From assembly GCA_040880125.1 (NCBI GenBank), contig JBBDJB010000040.1:1-64000 (forward strand): a DNA stretch of 64,000 nt. Direction: 5' to 3'. Positions 26,056 through 34,711 of the stretch are shown one piece after another. The position numbers and the translations under genes were made by a program. The notes beneath the pieces are model-generated. The model did not search any database. It saw only the letters and a list, made by a program, of their open reading frames with translations, and was not told where the DNA came from. How positions within the stretch are numbered: the stretch's first letter is position 1; every line of letters starts with the position of its first letter. This stretch comes from JBBDJB01 sp040880125. Lineage in GTDB: Bacteria > Planctomycetota > Planctomycetia > Pirellulales > JBBDJB01.

Positions 26056-26413
26056 AGCATTGCTAGCACACGCCACGTAGGGTCCGCTGTGCGGGCCACA
26101 TAGCTATCCAAATGGCGCTATTCGGCTGCGCGGATGACGTCGCCTGTCCCATTGCGCCTTCCGCCGGAACGCTCCGTCGCAAGAGGGCCGTCGAAAAAGG
26201 GGGACAGGCGCGGCGTTTCGCTTCGAGCCAGTCCCCTTTTTCGACTCCCGACTCTGCGCTGTCGTATTAGGCGAGGGAGGCAAACGCTAACAGATTTAGC
26301 AGTTTTCTTGATTCTGCCGATTCTCCGGTCGATATATCCCCTAGACGCACACAAAGCGTGCTGCGGGGGACCCGGCACGATTGCCGAATTCAGCACGGAG
26401 AAGGATGGGAATC
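26056..26413. repeat. intergenic region with family E and family D palindromes
   Basis: A family E element (GTAGGGTCCGCTGTGCGGGCC) lies at 26077-26098. A family D hairpin has arms GTCGAAAAAGGGGGAC (26190-26205) and GTCCCCTTTTTCGAC (26231-26245). The remaining bases to the next ATG probably contain its promoter; no clean pair of boxes is seen. Confidence 0.65.
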
Positions 26414-27052
26414 ATGATCAAGGGATTGCTTTTCACCGCGCTGTTGGCCGGTTTCGCTGCCAGCAGTACCGGCTGCGCTTGCCTAAGCGGGCTGTTTTGT
26501 CACCAGCAGGTACTGTTCACCGGCGGCTGCGGCGCGGACTGCGGCGGTTGCGACCAGTGCAGCGGCGGAAGCGTCAGTAGCTGCAGCAGTTGTGGCGGTG
26601 CCGGTTGCGGAAGCTGCGAAAGTAGCTGCGGAGATTGTGGCAGCGCCGGTTGCGGAAGCTGCTTTCCGATCCTCAGCGGCGTATTGGGATGGATCTTCCA
26701 CCCTTGCACCGGCTGCGGCGACGTCTACTGGCACGAGTTCTACAACCATCCGCCGGCCGGCTGCGACAACTGCGACAACCACGGCCATTGGATTGGTCCC
26801 GGCGGCCCGTACCAGGCGCCATACAACATCAATCCCTATCTGAACGGCGTGCCGCATGACGCGGAAATGATCGCCCCGCCAGAACGTCCGGCGACTCCGA
26901 CCCCGGCGGCTCCTCCTGCCGCGGCCAACCGGCGGCGCAGTGCGGCTACGCCGGCCATGTATCAGTCGAAGGTCCCAGTCCGCCCCACGCGACCGCAGCA
27001 GAGGCGCTCGACCCGCACCAGCACGGCGGGGCCGACGACGACGTTGCGGTAA
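26414..27052 (+). CDS. cysteine/glycine-rich predicted lipoprotein (212 aa)
   Basis: The signal segment MIKGLLFTALLAGFAASSTG ends at a cysteine in a lipobox-like setting (STGC), so lipid anchoring is likely. Residues about 38-85 are extremely rich in Cys, Gly and Ser (repeats such as GCGSC, CGDCG), and a second cysteine group follows (PCTGCGDVYWHEFYNHP, CDNCDNHGHW). The C-terminal third is Pro/Arg-rich and probably disordered. It could bind metal or form a disulphide-rich surface coat. No family recognised. GGATGGG lies before the ATG at 26414; an earlier in-frame start at 26381 is less likely. Confidence 0.75.
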   Translation: MIKGLLFTALLAGFAASSTGCACLSGLFCHQQVLFTGGCGADCGGCDQCSGGSVSSCSSCGGAGCGSCESSCGDCGSAGCGSCFPILSGVLGWIFHPCTGCGDVYWHEFYNHPPAGCDNCDNHGHWIGPGGPYQAPYNINPYLNGVPHDAEMIAPPERPATPTPAAPPAAANRRRSAATPAMYQSKVPVRPTRPQQRRSTRTSTAGPTTTLR

Positions 27053-27068
27053 CCCGAAGCGGGTTTTC
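27051..27068 (+). terminator. short hairpin at the stop of the Cys-rich lipoprotein gene
   Basis: AACCCG (27051-27056), a 3-base loop and CGGGTT (27060-27065) are followed by TTCC. The stem is only 6 bp and overlaps the stop codon. Confidence 0.4.
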
Positions 27069-27070
27069 CG

Positions 27071-27307
27071 CTACAGCCCTGCTTCGGCGGCCGTGGGAAA
27101 GCGATCGCGCCGATCCTTGTTGGTGACGCGATAGTCATCCAACAGCGGCGCGAGCGACGCGGAGTTGGAAAGCAGCGGTGCCGACGAGCAACCAGCCGCA
27201 GGGTAAACACTCAGCAGCACTGCCAGACACAGCAGTCTCGCGGCAAACGAATGGCTCGCGCACGTCGCTCCAGCGGAGTTGCTGTTGGTCTTTCGCATTG
27301 TTGCCAT
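27071..27307 (-). CDS. small predicted lipoprotein (78 aa)
   Basis: A hydrophobic segment ARLLCLAVLLSVYPAAGC ends in a typical lipobox (PAAGC), so the mature part, about 40 residues, would be lipid-anchored. The mature chain is polar, with no motif. The gene follows an exported-protein gene by 42 bases on the same strand and the two are probably co-transcribed. The ATG at 27307 is taken, with an ATG at 27298 as alternative. Function unknown. Confidence 0.6.
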   Translation of the reverse strand: MATMRKTNSNSAGATCASHSFAARLLCLAVLLSVYPAAGCSSAPLLSNSASLAPLLDDYRVTNKDRRDRFPTAAEAGL

Positions 27308-27349
27308 CCTGGCTGCGCTTTCCTTGGAACGGCCTTGGCGCCGGCTCAC

Positions 27350-27844
27350 TTACGAGCCGGGACGTTCTTGACCGATCCAGTCCTTCATCGTCGTCGGTTC
27401 CTTGCGCTGCGGGCGGCCCCAGAGGCGTCCCAGCCACGACGTTCGTGTGGCGGGTTGATCCATTTCCGGTTCGCGACGCTGCAAAGCCGGCGGCGTATCG
27501 GGCGTCAGCGCGTCGGTCGTGGCGTTCCAGAATCGGCGCGTGCCGTTGGCTACCGGTGCCAGGGGGTTGCCGAAGCGCCGGGAGCTCCGCGGCCGCGGCA
27601 TCAGTTCGTCCGGACCGCCAGGTGTGCGCTGCTCGTCCGCATTGTCGCCGGGCCAGATATCCGGCAGCGCCAGCTTGGGCCATGTCGTCGACTCGGACGC
27701 CATTTCGGTTTCTGCCCGGCGCGGTTGGCCCTCGCTTTTGCCGAATGGCCACAGCCGAGGCATCGACCACCGGCCGTCCTGCGCATGCGAAGTCCCGGCA
27801 CCGGCCAGCAGGAATAGCACCAATGTCGGCAGCACGTATCTCAT
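27350..27844 (-). CDS. exported hypothetical protein (164 aa)
   Basis: A signal peptide is clear: MRYVLPTLVLFLLAGAG, then cleavage near SHA-QDG. The mature chain is rich in Pro, Arg, Trp and Thr and looks unstructured, with short Trp-containing motifs (MPRLWPFGKSE, LGRLWGRPQRK). GAGGTGA on the minus strand gives a good ribosome site for the ATG at 27844. It precedes a small lipoprotein gene, suggesting a two-gene envelope unit. No family recognised. Confidence 0.72.
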   Translation of the reverse strand: MRYVLPTLVLFLLAGAGTSHAQDGRWSMPRLWPFGKSEGQPRRAETEMASESTTWPKLALPDIWPGDNADEQRTPGGPDELMPRPRSSRRFGNPLAPVANGTRRFWNATTDALTPDTPPALQRREPEMDQPATRTSWLGRLWGRPQRKEPTTMKDWIGQERPGS

Positions 27845-28255
27845 GGGTTCACCTCACTGAGATTCGAATGGGTTCAGTGACGAACCGACGCAGAAGTTCG
27901 GAAGAGACCGCTACACCGCGGCGGCACGCTGGGCCGCCGATTGCGAGCGCGGCGGAGTGTCGCAAATACCTGGTCCCTCGTCCAGGCGTGTTTCGCCCGC
28001 CTTGCAGACCATTGCCAACGGCACTGGATCTGGCTCCGCAGACGTGAACCGCCGTGCAGGCCGAACGAGTGCGGGCGAGCCGCACGCCACACGCGACGCC
28101 GGCGGCCAACGAAGGCCGTCGCTCGGCAAGAATTGCCGGCAGGGCGGTTTTATGCGAGAAATGCCGGCGTCCGAGGACGCATCTCCGGCGATTGTTTCCC
28201 TCCGCATTTTGGCGTAATATTGGGCTGTTCATTAACTTAAGGCGCGAAAGGCAGT
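27845..28255. other. divergent intergenic region upstream of proC
   Basis: 411 bases without a credible gene. A weak promoter-like pair, TTGTTT (28192-28197), 17 bases, TAATAT (28215-28220), stands 36 bases before the proC start. Open frames in the rest have no ribosome sites. Confidence 0.35.
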
Positions 28256-29086
28256 ATGCTGCGGGAAACGATCGGCTTTATCGGTGCCGGAGAGATGGCC
28301 CGGGCACTGGGCGGCGGCTTTGTGGCGGCCGGCCTGCTGCGCGAAGACCAGCTTTGGGCCGCCGACCCACGACCCGAAGGACGGGAGGAATTCGCCGGCC
28401 GGTTGCCTGAGGCGCACGTCGTCGCGGAAAACACCCAGGTCGCCGAGGCGGCCGACATCATCTTTCTTGCGGTCAAACCGCAGCACATCCGCACGGCCCT
28501 GGCCGACCTGCGCGAGCCGGTCGGTTCACGGCACCTGGTGATCTCGATCGCGGCCGGCGTTGCACTCTCGACGATCGCCGAGCAGTTGAGTGACCGGGGA
28601 CCAGAGGGTGGGCCGCGGCTGGTTCGCGTAATGCCCAACACGCCCTGCCTGGTGGGCCAGAGTGCCAGCGGCTACTGTCTCGGTCGCGGGGCCACGCCCG
28701 AGGACGGCCGCGTCGTTCGAAAGCTGCTCGAAGCGGTGGGCGTGGCGTTTGAACTGCCCGAAAAACTGCTCGACGCGGTGACCGGACTGGCCGGTTCGGG
28801 ACCGGCCTACGTGTATATGATGATCGAAGCGCTCAGCGACGGCGGCGTGGCGGTGGGGCTGCCGCGCGACGTTTCCGCAGCGCTGGCCGTGCAAACGGTC
28901 CGCGGGGCGGCCCAAATGGTCTTGCAGTCGGGCGAACATCCCGCTGCACTGAAGGACCGGGTCGCCAGCCCCGGCGGCACGACCATTGCCGGACTGGCCG
29001 AGTTGGAGCGTGGCCGGTTTCGCGCGGCCCTGATCGGCGCCGTTCGTGCGGCCACCGAACGATCGATCGAGTTGGGGAAGTCCTGA
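28256..29086 (+). CDS. proC: pyrroline-5-carboxylate reductase
   Basis: This enzyme catalyses the last step of proline synthesis, NAD(P)H-dependent reduction of 1-pyrroline-5-carboxylate. The Rossmann motif IGFIGAGEMARALGGG is at 6-21, and the C-terminal signature VASPGGTTIAGLAELE is diagnostic of ProC. The 276-aa length is normal. AAAGG stands before the ATG at 28256. A small unknown gene starts 14 bases after its stop and is probably in the same operon. Confidence 0.96.
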   Translation: MLRETIGFIGAGEMARALGGGFVAAGLLREDQLWAADPRPEGREEFAGRLPEAHVVAENTQVAEAADIIFLAVKPQHIRTALADLREPVGSRHLVISIAAGVALSTIAEQLSDRGPEGGPRLVRVMPNTPCLVGQSASGYCLGRGATPEDGRVVRKLLEAVGVAFELPEKLLDAVTGLAGSGPAYVYMMIEALSDGGVAVGLPRDVSAALAVQTVRGAAQMVLQSGEHPAALKDRVASPGGTTIAGLAELERGRFRAALIGAVRAATERSIELGKS

Positions 29087-29100
29087 CAGGAGCAGCAGCG

Positions 29101-29331
29101 ATGTCGATAATGTGCGTAGTGGACGACAAACACGTACCGCTCTATCGCGTGATGTGGGTCTCCTCGACGCCGCACTTTTGTGGATCCGAAGACTGCACCC
29201 GGGAAGGGTATTACGAAATTCGGCTAGAACAGGGCGAGTCCGTGTGGGCCAACCGTGAGGACCGCGATGGGATGTTGGCAGCCTTGGAATCGTGGCAGGG
29301 CGGGATCGGCCCCAACGAGGAAGACTGGTAG
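29101..29331 (+). CDS. small conserved-looking hypothetical protein (76 aa)
   Basis: Soluble acidic protein with two close cysteines (HFCGSEDCTREG) and several Trp. No signal peptide and no recognised family. The ribosome site CAGGAG is well placed before the ATG, and the gene starts 14 bases after proC, so it is very probably translated from the proC transcript. A link to proline metabolism is possible but unsupported by any motif. Confidence 0.72.
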   Translation: MSIMCVVDDKHVPLYRVMWVSSTPHFCGSEDCTREGYYEIRLEQGESVWANREDRDGMLAALESWQGGIGPNEEDW

Positions 29332-29406
29332 TCGCCGCCTGCTACGGCCCGTTGATGGTTTCAATGGCTGCTAATGGCCGCCCACTGCAAAACAAGGAAC
29401 GAGGCC

Positions 29407-29898
29407 ATGTCCACCAATCCGGCAGAAGAGTACCAGTGGCGCGAGACGTACTTCATCCTGTTCTCATCCTCGCGTCGGCCCACCTTGGCGCAGGTCGAAG
29501 ATGCGCTCAGCCAACTCGGCGGACGCGTTCAGTTGCAGAATATGGTGGCGGACGACGAGGGTAGCTTCGAGTCGCTGATGCTCCGCTCGCCGGAGGACTA
29601 CGCCGCGCTGGAGATCAGCTACGAGACGGGCGACGCCGTCGTCGCGCAGCGGGCCGAGCTGGCCAAGCAACTGAAAGACGACGCAGGCGCGCAGACGCTG
29701 CAGCGGCTGATGCGCGCCGACAGTCGACTGGACGTGATGCATTTTGAACGGGTGACCGAGGACTCGTTGCAGTCGGTGGACGAAGACGAGTTCGACGAAA
29801 TGCTCGACCCTACCTGTCTGCTGATGGCGGTCGAAGCGCTCACGGAGCTGACCGAGGGCATCGCCATCGACCCGGCCTCAGGCGAAGTGCTCGAGTGA
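29407..29898 (+). CDS. hypothetical protein (163 aa)
   Basis: Soluble acidic protein beginning MSTNPAEEYQWRETYFILF, with an N-terminal alpha/beta part and an acidic helical C-terminal half (EDSLQSVDEDEFDEMLDP). No family recognised. GGAACGAGG precedes the ATG at 29407; an in-frame ATG at 29374 lacks a site. It lies 75 bases after the 76-aa gene on the same strand and could be the last gene of a proC operon. Confidence 0.75.
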   Translation: MSTNPAEEYQWRETYFILFSSSRRPTLAQVEDALSQLGGRVQLQNMVADDEGSFESLMLRSPEDYAALEISYETGDAVVAQRAELAKQLKDDAGAQTLQRLMRADSRLDVMHFERVTEDSLQSVDEDEFDEMLDPTCLLMAVEALTELTEGIAIDPASGEVLE

Positions 29899-29960
29899 AT
29901 CGGATCAGCCCATTCCTTTTTGCTACTGCTTGCCCCCCGGCGAGATCGGTTCGTCAGTCG

Positions 29961-29990
29961 TTGACGCCGCCCGGCGCGGACCCCTAGACT
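29961..29990 (+). promoter_or_regulatory. putative promoter of the pterin dehydratase gene
   Basis: TTGACG (29961-29966), an 18-base spacer and TAGACT (29985-29990) lie 58 bases before the ATG at 30049. Confidence 0.45.
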
Positions 29991-30048
29991 TGCCGGTAGT
30001 AGAAGCATCTCCGTTCGTTGTTCCGTCAGCGAAAATAGGGGCCGCATT

Positions 30049-30411
30049 ATGGAAACGCAATCAGCCGATCAACTGGTGTCGAAAAAGTGCCTGCCGTGCG
30101 AAGGCGGCGTCGATCCCTACCCGCCGGATTCGGCCAAGGAGCAACTCCAGCGGCTCGGAGGCTGGTATCTCACGCACGACGGACAGCGGATCCGCAAGGA
30201 TTGGACGGCCAAGAATTTCATGGCGGGCATGGAGTTCTTCCAGAAGGTCGCCGAAGTGGCCGAAGACGATGGCCATCATCCGGACCTGCACCTGGAAGGC
30301 TACCGCAACGTCTCGATCGAGCTGTGGACCCACGCCATTGGCGGCCTGTCGGAGAACGACTTCATTCTGGCGGCCAAGATCGATCGACTGCCGATCAAGC
30401 TGAAGGGATAG
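30049..30411 (+). CDS. 4a-hydroxytetrahydrobiopterin dehydratase (pterin-4a-carbinolamine dehydratase), 120 aa
   Basis: PhhB/DCoH-family enzyme that dehydrates the 4a-hydroxypterin formed by aromatic amino-acid hydroxylases. The active-site motif EDDGHHPDLHLEGY with the following ELWTHAIGGLSENDF matches the family. Length is normal, slightly extended at the N-terminus, where a CxxC (CLPCEGG) is present. No pterin-dependent hydroxylase gene is nearby. In many bacteria the protein also works outside phenylalanine breakdown. A putative promoter lies just upstream. Confidence 0.93.
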   Translation: METQSADQLVSKKCLPCEGGVDPYPPDSAKEQLQRLGGWYLTHDGQRIRKDWTAKNFMAGMEFFQKVAEVAEDDGHHPDLHLEGYRNVSIELWTHAIGGLSENDFILAAKIDRLPIKLKG

Positions 30412-30417
30412 CCGACG

Positions 30418-30510
30418 GTGGCACAGACATTCCAGTCTGTGCCGCAGGTGCGGCTGGAATGCCACTGCTCAGCCGGGTGCCACTGCTGGCTTGTCAGCAG
30501 TGCCCTTCTT
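30418..30510. repeat. dispersed palindromes after the pterin dehydratase gene
   Basis: Family A (GTGGCACAGACATTC, then the inverse) lies at 30418-30442. A further palindrome-like stretch with CACTGCTGGCTTG, TCAGCAGTGCCC follows at about 30481-30505 and resembles a sequence near 57829. Confidence 0.7.
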
Positions 30511-30539
30511 CGGCCCTCGGAACTGAGGCCGCGTCCCAG

Positions 30540-30833
30540 CTATTCCCCCGGCACGCTGCTACGGCCGAAGGCACTCACCACGGCGACGCGATTGTCGATC
30601 CGCCGCACGCCGTCGAGCCCTCCCAGCAGCGACTGCACGAGTTGCTTCAGATAGAACGACGGTAGCCGCCCATGGACGGAAAGCACGTCGCCATCGAAGT
30701 CGCAGTGCACGCTCTGCAGAAGGCGATGCGAGCTGGTTGCCAACCGGTTATGGGCCTGCTCCAGGACGTAACCCTTGGCACGAGAGGACTCGGTTTGTTG
30801 ATCCCACTCGCATGGCATGGACTGTGTAAGCAT
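30540..30833 (-). CDS. BON-domain protein (97 aa)
   Basis: Residues about 38-90 resemble one BON domain: a helix, HCDFDGDVLSVHGRLPSF, then LVQSLLGGLDGVRRIDNRVAVV. BON domains bind phospholipid or other envelope ligands. There is no signal peptide in the chosen form, which is unusual for BON proteins. The ATG at 30833 has GGAG at a distance of 12 on the minus strand; the frame extends to 30908 but without a site. It stands alone between two minus-strand genes. Confidence 0.72.
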   Translation of the reverse strand: MLTQSMPCEWDQQTESSRAKGYVLEQAHNRLATSSHRLLQSVHCDFDGDVLSVHGRLPSFYLKQLVQSLLGGLDGVRRIDNRVAVVSAFGRSSVPGE

Positions 30834-31004
30834 TCCGCTAATCTCCAAAGAAAAACCGAGTCGCCGCACGTGCGCAACGACAAATGTATCGGCCGGATGG
30901 CAACGCAAATTGACCGCACTTCAAGACGAGGCAACTCTGGGTGGAGGAGGCGGAATACGCATCCGTCGCTCCGCTCGCGGCACGGCAGAAGCCTTCACCG
31001 CTTG

Positions 31005-31901
31005 CTACCGCCGCAGCCAGCTTGCCAGTTCTTCGACGACTTCAGCAATAACCGTGCCGATTAGGCTGTCGCCATCGCGAAATACGGTTCTGCCTTCGGA
31101 CCGATCACGGTCCATCTCGGCCACGGTGCGAGGGCGCCGAGGAACACCTAGCGAAGTAGAGGGCGGCTCGGATTCAAAGGGTTTCCGCGCCGTTCCGCCG
31201 GCGCGGATCCACGCGACCAGATGGTGAAGCTCCGCGTCGTCGAACCAGATGCCATGGTCGCGGCAGACGTCGATAATCACGCCGCTGGAGCCGCCGAAGT
31301 TGCGCCGCTGCATAAGGGACTGGCAGACTGTGCACGGTCGATAGGCCCAGCGCCCGGGCTGGCGGTCGCCCGGCGCCGCCGGTGGAGGCGTGGTCGGCGA
31401 CTTTCGCAGGGCCGTGCGCTGCACGCGATCAGCGAGGTGGCGGAACGTATCGGTCCCCAGCCACATGCCGGCACAAAGGGGGCATTCCAGTACGGTCACG
31501 CCCAACTCCCCGATGCGGCGGCTGACCAGCGGCTGATCGTCCTGCTTGCACTCCGGGCAAATCAGCTCGGTGGGGTCGCCGGCGGCAAGCTCCGGCGTCA
31601 GGCCCGTTGCGCAATGATGGCAGAATCGGGCCCGATCGCTCACCCGGGCGAAGCAGGTCGGACAGACCGTGTGCATGTCCCGCTCGTGCAGCGTGTAGTC
31701 GGAGCCGCAGAAGTGACAGCACTTGGCTTCGGCCTCGCGCGGGGCGCCGCACGAACTGCAGCGAACGACCGAGGCGTCGTGGCCAATGGGGCGCTCTACG
31801 CGAACGGCCTCCCCGCAATGACAGCGAAAACGACTGCCAATCTTGCGACCGGTTGCGTCGTATTGTCGCTCGCACGCGATGCACTTGGTGATCAGACGCA
31901 T
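31005..31901 (-). CDS. multi-zinc-ribbon protein with TFIIB-type zinc ribbon (298 aa)
   Basis: At least five CxxC knuckles follow one another: CIACERQYD with CHCG, CSSCGAPRE with CHFCG, CPTCFARV with CHHC, CPECKQ with CPLCAGMWLG, and CTVCQSLM with a later Cys before DHGIWFDDAEL. The MWLG/GIWFDDAEL signature belongs to the zf-TFIIB family. There is no signal peptide. It is probably a nucleic-acid or protein adaptor; function unknown. GGAAGG precedes the ATG at 31901, whereas the frame continues to 32042 through non-conserved sequence. Confidence 0.8.
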   Translation of the reverse strand: MRLITKCIACERQYDATGRKIGSRFRCHCGEAVRVERPIGHDASVVRCSSCGAPREAEAKCCHFCGSDYTLHERDMHTVCPTCFARVSDRARFCHHCATGLTPELAAGDPTELICPECKQDDQPLVSRRIGELGVTVLECPLCAGMWLGTDTFRHLADRVQRTALRKSPTTPPPAAPGDRQPGRWAYRPCTVCQSLMQRRNFGGSSGVIIDVCRDHGIWFDDAELHHLVAWIRAGGTARKPFESEPPSTSLGVPRRPRTVAEMDRDRSEGRTVFRDGDSLIGTVIAEVVEELASWLRR

Positions 31902-32261
31902 AACAGCCTTCCGGGGCACCGAGCAACAGAGTCGCGAGCCGCGGGGGCATCCGCCGCCCGGTGCCATCTCATCGCGCCTCGGCCGGTTGCCGTAATCGAT
32001 CTGCGGGCAATAGACTCCGCACGAGCCGGGCCCCTCCCCCAATCTAAGGGACGCGTTTCCGCCCAGGCAAGCGCCGCGACGGAAATGTCCGTGGGCGCTC
32101 CCGGAAACCTCGGCAGCGTCCCGGCGGCGGGTTGGCCGTGCCGGGCGGCTGCATGCTTTAGGCGGTAGCTCGCTGGGGGTGATTCGCTGACGGGCCGACG
32201 ATCTTGCCCCGGCGCCCCCCGCACTGGCGAACCTTCCAGCAACGACGCTCCGCGGCGGCCG

Positions 32262-32744
32262 CTAAACCAGCGTCGGCTGTTCCAACTCGGACGGATCGTC
32301 CTGGCCGGACACTTGCGACTGGCCACGCTGCCCCTGCTCCGCGTCCTGTAGCTGCGCGGCGATCCGGTTGAACGACTCGACGATGTCGCTCCAATAGTCG
32401 TCGTCGCGCACCTTCAGCGGCTCGACGACCTCACCGTTGGCCAACTGATTCATGGCTTGCCGCAGGCGGAACATCGGCCCCGCGAAACGATTGGACATTC
32501 GCACCGCGTCGATCAACACCACCGGCAAGAGCAGCAGCGACGCCGCCAGCGCCGGGCCGAACTGCATCCAGAGACCGCGGAAGCCCGTCGAGGTGATCTC
32601 CAGCGAGTTGTAGATCATCTGCCAGCAGACGACCCAGCCCGCGATGCTCAAGGCGAAGAAAATCCAGTACATTGCGGCGCGTCCAATCACCGCACCCTGA
32701 ACCTGGCGGTCGACTAGAAAACGTCGTCGATTTTGGGCAGTCAT
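32262..32744 (-). CDS. HAMP-domain membrane protein without output domain (160 aa)
   Basis: Two membrane segments (about 24-45, MYWIFFALSIAGWVVCW, and 62-84, FGPALAASLLLLPVVLIDAV) are followed by a HAMP-like part RMSNRFAGPMFRLRQAMNQL and NGEVVEPL, then a short helix and a polar tail. HAMP domains pass signals in receptors, but no kinase, cyclase or methyl-accepting domain follows. It may act as a stand-alone adaptor. AAGGAC stands before the ATG at 32744. Confidence 0.78.
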   Translation of the reverse strand: MTAQNRRRFLVDRQVQGAVIGRAAMYWIFFALSIAGWVVCWQMIYNSLEITSTGFRGLWMQFGPALAASLLLLPVVLIDAVRMSNRFAGPMFRLRQAMNQLANGEVVEPLKVRDDDYWSDIVESFNRIAAQLQDAEQGQRGQSQVSGQDDPSELEQPTLV

Positions 32745-33070
32745 GGGTTTGTTGTCCTTGGGGAAAGGTCCGATGTCGGATGGCGTGTGTGGTGAGACGC
32801 AAAAAGCCGCACATACAATCGCGCGACCAGGCACGGACGACAGAGCGCACGCGCTACCCGTTGCGGGGGTATGTAAAGCTTAGCTGACGCCAGCTCACGT
32901 GCGGCTGCGGGGGCCAGCCCCGGGACGAGCCTGGCACGGTTGTGCAGATTGCACCGGTTACCGCCGTAGAGACGATCCGGTTCAAAACGGTCGACCAGAG
33001 ACCAATCCGCACATCCGGCCCCGGCAGAGAGTTCGGCGGTTGCAGCCGGGCGCCAATGACGTGCGGCCGG
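32745..33070. other. intergenic region between two minus-strand genes
   Basis: 326 bases between the HAMP gene and the next upstream gene. I find no gene and no strong hairpin or promoter in it. Confidence 0.35.
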
Positions 33071-33814
33071 TCATTTCAGCGCGATCGTGCGAGCCAGCGG
33101 CTTGAGCACGCCGTCGACCACGTAAGTGTCGATCATGCTCGTGCACATCCGGGTCAGCTTCTCGACGGCATCTACGTAAGTCATCTTCGAATCGAGGCTG
33201 CCGTATTGCCGCGCGGTGACGAAGACGCTTAACTGGTCTTCCGGATAATCGCCGGTCCGCACCTGGTAGGCGTTGGTGCGCGTTTCGATGCTCAGCCGGC
33301 ACTGCACGCGGCACTCCTCGTCGAGCGCCAGCGTGATCGATGGCTCATAGCTGATGATCGTGCCGTCGGCGCGATCGGTCAGCCGTTCCAAGGCGGGACT
33401 GACGCCCAGCGCTTCGGCCACCAGTTGGTTCTGGTTTCCCCGGTAGGTGAAGTCAAAGCCGAACAGCACGTCGAGCGCTTCGCAGTCCAGCGTGCTGATC
33501 GAAAGCATGTAGGGCGCCAGCTCCAGACACGTTTTGTGCTGATCGAGCGCTTCTTCGACCGATTCGGGATTCACGCGGCCGGAGCAGATCCGCCGCGGCT
33601 CGATGGTACACCAGCGGTAGTGCCCCTGGTCTTTCTCTTCTTCGAGGACAAAATCCCCTTTTTCGCGGCAGTAAAAGTTACGCATCTCGGGATATTTCTT
33701 GCGGATCTGCTCGAAATAGTGCAGGACTGTTTCCCGATTGCTGGACAGCTCCATCTCCGTGCTGAGGTTCATGTTGATGTAGAAGTCATCGGACAGAGCG
33801 CTGTAGCGATGCAT
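33071..33814 (-). CDS. hypothetical protein (247 aa)
   Basis: Soluble alpha/beta protein beginning MHRYSALSDDFYINMNL, with two cysteines in the middle (RWCTIEPRRICSG). No signal peptide, membrane helix or family motif that I recognise. AAGGAA on the minus strand is a good ribosome site for the ATG at 33814, and a near-consensus promoter lies about 75 bases further upstream. It appears to be a monocistronic, well-expressed gene of unknown role. Confidence 0.8.
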   Translation of the reverse strand: MHRYSALSDDFYINMNLSTEMELSSNRETVLHYFEQIRKKYPEMRNFYCREKGDFVLEEEKDQGHYRWCTIEPRRICSGRVNPESVEEALDQHKTCLELAPYMLSISTLDCEALDVLFGFDFTYRGNQNQLVAEALGVSPALERLTDRADGTIISYEPSITLALDEECRVQCRLSIETRTNAYQVRTGDYPEDQLSVFVTARQYGSLDSKMTYVDAVEKLTRMCTSMIDTYVVDGVLKPLARTIALK

Positions 33815-33888
33815 CCAATCGTTCCTTAATCTGCCCAGCGGAAGAGAAGAAGTGCGCCGACGCGTTGCTGTTCAAACGACCTCGCTTC

Positions 33889-33918
33889 AGTATAGAATGA
33901 CCGCTTCGACAGTGTCAA
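33889..33918 (-). promoter_or_regulatory. promoter of the 247-aa hypothetical gene
   Basis: Read on the minus strand: TTGACA (33918-33913), an 18-base spacer and TATACT (33894-33889). Both boxes are close to the sigma-70 consensus, and the ATG follows at 33814. It sits between divergently transcribed genes. Confidence 0.6.
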
Positions 33919-33984
33919 AGCCTCGGCCGTCGCGCCGTCGCGCCGGCGTTTACCGCCTGTCAATACCACCGGAGCATTCACCCC

Positions 33985-34518
33985 ATGGATGATCGCCTGG
34001 ACTTTGCGGAGACGTTTTTGACCGCGCTGGGTTGGACCGTCACCGTCGGCAATGACGACCTGCTCAAGGCGGTGATGTTCGGCTATGACACGCCGCAGCA
34101 AGCGCTTCGGGCGGCTGAGGGTGGGTGGCCCGGCGAGCTCGCACCGCACGCCTGGAATCCGGAACTATCCGCGCGGCTGCAGGCGTTCGCCGAGGGGGAT
34201 TGCGACGATTTTCTCGACGTCCAAGTCGATCTCGCCGCTCTCAGTCCGTTTCAGCGCACGGTGGTGGACTTGTGCCGGCGGATCCCCTTTGGCGAGACGG
34301 TCTCCTACGGCGAGTTGGCCCAGCAGGCAGGCTCTCCGCGCGCCGCGCGTGCGGTCGGCAATGTGATGGCCACGAATCGCTTTCCACTCGTGGTGCCTTG
34401 CCATCGCGTCGTGGCTTCCGGCGGGGGACTGGGCGGTTACTCGGCGCGACAAGGCGTTCGCGTCAAGCGGCGGCTGATCGCCCTGGAGAGGCAATCCCGC
34501 GAGAGTCTCCTCGTATAA
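33985..34518 (+). CDS. ogt: methylated-DNA--protein-cysteine S-methyltransferase (177 aa)
   Basis: Suicide repair protein that takes the methyl group from O6-methylguanine. The acceptor motif VVPCHRVV (C139) is intact, and the DNA-binding IPFGETVSYGELAQQAG precedes it. The N-terminal domain is short and divergent, as in Ogt-type proteins. No AdaA-like regulator is fused or nearby, so expression is probably constitutive. It is divergent from the 247-aa gene. The symbol is given by type; the match to Ogt versus AdaB cannot be settled by eye. Confidence 0.93.
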   Translation: MDDRLDFAETFLTALGWTVTVGNDDLLKAVMFGYDTPQQALRAAEGGWPGELAPHAWNPELSARLQAFAEGDCDDFLDVQVDLAALSPFQRTVVDLCRRIPFGETVSYGELAQQAGSPRAARAVGNVMATNRFPLVVPCHRVVASGGGLGGYSARQGVRVKRRLIALERQSRESLLV

Positions 34519-34711
34519 CTGAACACCCCAGTTCAGCGATAACGGTGGCACAGACGCCGATGTCGGCGCCGTGCCGCCGTCAGCCCTCTCGCCCCGTTCC
34601 AAAGGGAAATGGGGGTTCAATGGGTGGCACGGCCCGCGGTTCCCAACGCGACAGGCGCGGCGCGCCTTCCGACGATGAGAGCGCTCTAAAGCGGCGCGTC
34701 GCGATACCGCA

